Below, piece after piece: positions 44,536-45,604 of a stretch of DNA of 45,604 nucleotides. Each line of letters starts with the position of its first letter. Position 1 is the first letter of the stretch. A model generated the notes under the pieces. The model was given only the letters and a program-made list of their open reading frames with translations, was not told the origin of the DNA and ran no database searches. Location: the NCBI GenBank assembly GCA_947311535.1, contig CAMZLP010000117.1, positions 1-45,604 on the forward strand. Reading direction: 5' to 3'. The DNA comes from an uncultured Deinococcota bacterium (GTDB lineage Bacteria > Deinococcota > Deinococci > Deinococcales > Trueperaceae). The position numbers and the translations under genes were made by a program.

Positions 44536-44575
44536 AACAAACAAAGCTAGGTAGAGTAAGTGAGCTTTGTTTGTT
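44536..44575. terminator. Hairpin between the VapC remnant and the orphan gene
   Basis: AACAAACAAAGCT (44536-44548) and AGCTTTGTTTGTT (44563-44575) form a perfect 13-bp stem with a 14-base loop. It lies between convergent genes, so it could stop transcription from either side. On the minus strand TCTCTTTTT follows. Confidence 0.6.
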
Positions 44576-44627
44576 ATTAACTACCCAAACTATGATTACT
44601 TGGGTGAAAATTTTAATATTTAAGGGT

Positions 44628-45143
44628 TTATGGGCAAAGCCAGCTTAAGCTAATAAAAGCTTGTTGGCTATATTCATTTACTAAAAAACCTGTCACCGTA
44701 CCCGAGCTAGCATTTAAATACAAATTGCCTTCAGTAGCTTTAAAGCTCGAGTATGGCTTATTATTCTGGTCTATTAATTCTAGGGTAAAGTTATCATCAA
44801 TATTGCTAAAATTATTTTCTGCTGTTAATAAACTATTGTTAGTCAAGCTAATTCTATAGCCATTTAGGCCATTAATTGCTGCTAATAAAATTTCCATTTT
44901 ATTATTTGTACAGCTAATATTTTCTGCTGAGATATTAATTTGTGCTCCTAAAACTCCGGATAAAATCAAATTGCTATGCTGGGCAGTATAATCTAAGGTC
45001 GATGCTGCTTTAGTTGAACTTGTAAAATTAATACTACTGGCTAGCCAAACTAAAAGACTTAATAAAGCAAGAGCTAAAATAATATTTGTCAATATTTTTT
45101 TATTTAATTTAGAGTCTACTCTTCTAATACTTGGGTTTAACAT
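44628..45143 (-). CDS. Membrane-anchored extracytoplasmic protein of unknown function
   Basis: A 171-residue protein. A basic N-terminus (MLNPSIRRVDSKLNKK) is followed by one hydrophobic helix (about 18-40) and a Ser/Asn/Thr-rich extracytoplasmic domain. Alternating patterns such as HSNLILSGVLGAQINISAEN and GYRISLTNNSLLTAENNFSN look like beta-sandwich strands. The style resembles small surface domains attached to Gram-positive-like cell walls, but I recognise no family. AAAGGAGG precedes the ATG. It has no obvious operon partner and is convergent with the VapC remnant. Confidence 0.7.
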   Translation of the reverse strand: MLNPSIRRVDSKLNKKILTNIILALALLSLLVWLASSINFTSSTKAASTLDYTAQHSNLILSGVLGAQINISAENISCTNNKMEILLAAINGLNGYRISLTNNSLLTAENNFSNIDDNFTLELIDQNNKPYSSFKATEGNLYLNASSGTVTGFLVNEYSQQAFISLSWLCP

Positions 45144-45281
45144 TTTATGCCTCCTTTATAAGCATGTTACTAGCTTAGTTCTTGTGATTAGTAATAATCA
45201 AAATATATTTCTAATAGTTTGAGCTTTAACTATAAGTAATTTTGATAGATGTTTTCATTCTAAAGGTTTAAACTGTTATTT

Positions 45282-45604
45282 ATGAACCTAAGCCACTTAA
45301 AGCAATTTTTGACAGTAGTTGAATTTGGTAGTTTTTCTGAGGCTGCGCTCGAGCAAAATGTATCTCAGGCAGCTATTAGCTATGCAATTGCTGAATTAGA
45401 AAAAGAGCTTGGGGCAAGGCTTTTTGACCGCGGTAGATTTGGTGCCAGAGTAACCGAAATTGGAGAAAAAGTTGCTTTGCATGCAATGGTAATTTTAAAA
45501 AGTGAAGATGCTATTTTTTAATAACTTTGTGCTAATAAGGCAGATATTACTGCAACCCTAAGAATTGCTAGTTTTAGAAGTGCAGCAGGTAGATTGTTAC
45601 CAAA
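45282..45604 (+). pseudogene. LysR-family regulator interrupted by two in-frame stops
   Basis: The first 79 codons encode a LysR helix-turn-helix: MNLSHLKQFLTVVEFGSFSE, then NVSQAAISYAIAELEKELGA and RLFDRG. The frame then meets TAA TAA (45519-45524). The same frame continues afterwards as ADITATLRIASFRSAAGRLL, the expected start of the LysR effector domain, up to the window edge. The match on both sides in one frame implies that the stops replaced sense codons, or that paired small indels occurred. The rest of the gene is outside the window. A sequencing error is possible. Confidence 0.75.

Larger units (their letters stand above)
3204..45354. repeat. Dispersed highly iterated palindrome GGCTCGAGCC / GCTCGAGC
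   Basis: GGCTCGAGCC occurs at 5928, 11293, 14518, 14567, 16111, 18053, 20141, 26057, 27811 and 32035. The core GCTCGAGC also occurs at 4459, 4703, 11480, 11855, 12065, 20254, 24144, 28461, 33438, 34330, 39111, 42489 and 45347. One-sided GCTCGAG occurs at 3204, 18563, 21545, 25756, 32193, 35926, 36457, 38328, 40810 and 44745. Every CTCGAG found has a G before it on at least one strand. All counts were made by hand. Confidence 0.88.

Noticed and set aside
3204-45354. The iterated palindrome as a CRISPR repeat or insertion-sequence end
   Set aside because: Copies are dispersed with irregular spacing, have no shared flanks beyond a few bases, no adjacent transposase and no spacer array.

Overview
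The window is an AT-rich (roughly 38% GC by eye), gene-dense bacterial chromosome segment. Start codons are mixed (ATG, GTG, TTG) and Shine-Dalgarno sequences are strong. It carries a complete 14-subunit complex I operon in the order nuoA to nuoN, a dnaX-ybaB-recR cluster, HU, Ada and a Tat-exported molybdoenzyme cluster, so the source is a free-living respiring bacterium. I cannot assign a phylum from sequence reading alone. No tRNA, rRNA, CRISPR array or insertion sequence was seen.

Layout. 1-6200: the start of an OLD-type AAA ATPase (possible defence gene, cut by the window edge), a VOC protein, a permease made of two half-proteins with its Cys-rich HTH regulator, a VapBC toxin-antitoxin pair, a small DUF2892 membrane protein and an OmpR-type two-component system. 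6200-9760: a cytochrome P460-like protein, a 26-residue membrane peptide and a large lipoprotein with SdrD-B, InlB-like repeat and beta-propeller parts, followed by a 32-bp perfect palindrome. 9790-12850: recR, ybaB and dnaX on the minus strand; dnaX contains an A9 run that looks like a tau/gamma slippage site. 13000-17440: a truncated patatin, a DUF815 AAA ATPase, a TelA-family protein, a secreted orphan and a monohaem cytochrome c. 17880-22610: a TorD-like chaperone, a Tat molybdopterin subunit, a four-cluster ferredoxin subunit, a NrfD-type anchor and an exported rhodanese, read as a polysulfide/thiosulfate-reductase-like respiratory unit. 22730-29330: two-subunit serine dehydratase, HU, an EamA transporter, an Lrp/AsnC regulator convergently overlapping ada, and a B12-binding radical SAM protein. 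29650-44100: nuoA-N. 44270-end: a decayed VapC, an orphan membrane-anchored protein and a LysR gene broken by two in-frame stops.

How it fits together. Serine dehydratase feeds pyruvate into metabolism. Complex I passes electrons from NADH to quinone. The Psr-like complex can return quinol electrons to an exported sulfur (or similar) acceptor, with the rhodanese as a plausible polysulfide carrier. The haem proteins suggest further extracytoplasmic electron transfer or nitrogen-oxide handling.

The most unusual signal is sequence-wide. The palindrome GGCTCGAGCC occurs 10 times, its core GCTCGAGC 23 times and GCTCGAG 33 times, in genes of all kinds, in several reading frames and between genes. 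This is far above expectation and resembles the HIP1 highly iterated palindrome of cyanobacteria, but with a different sequence.
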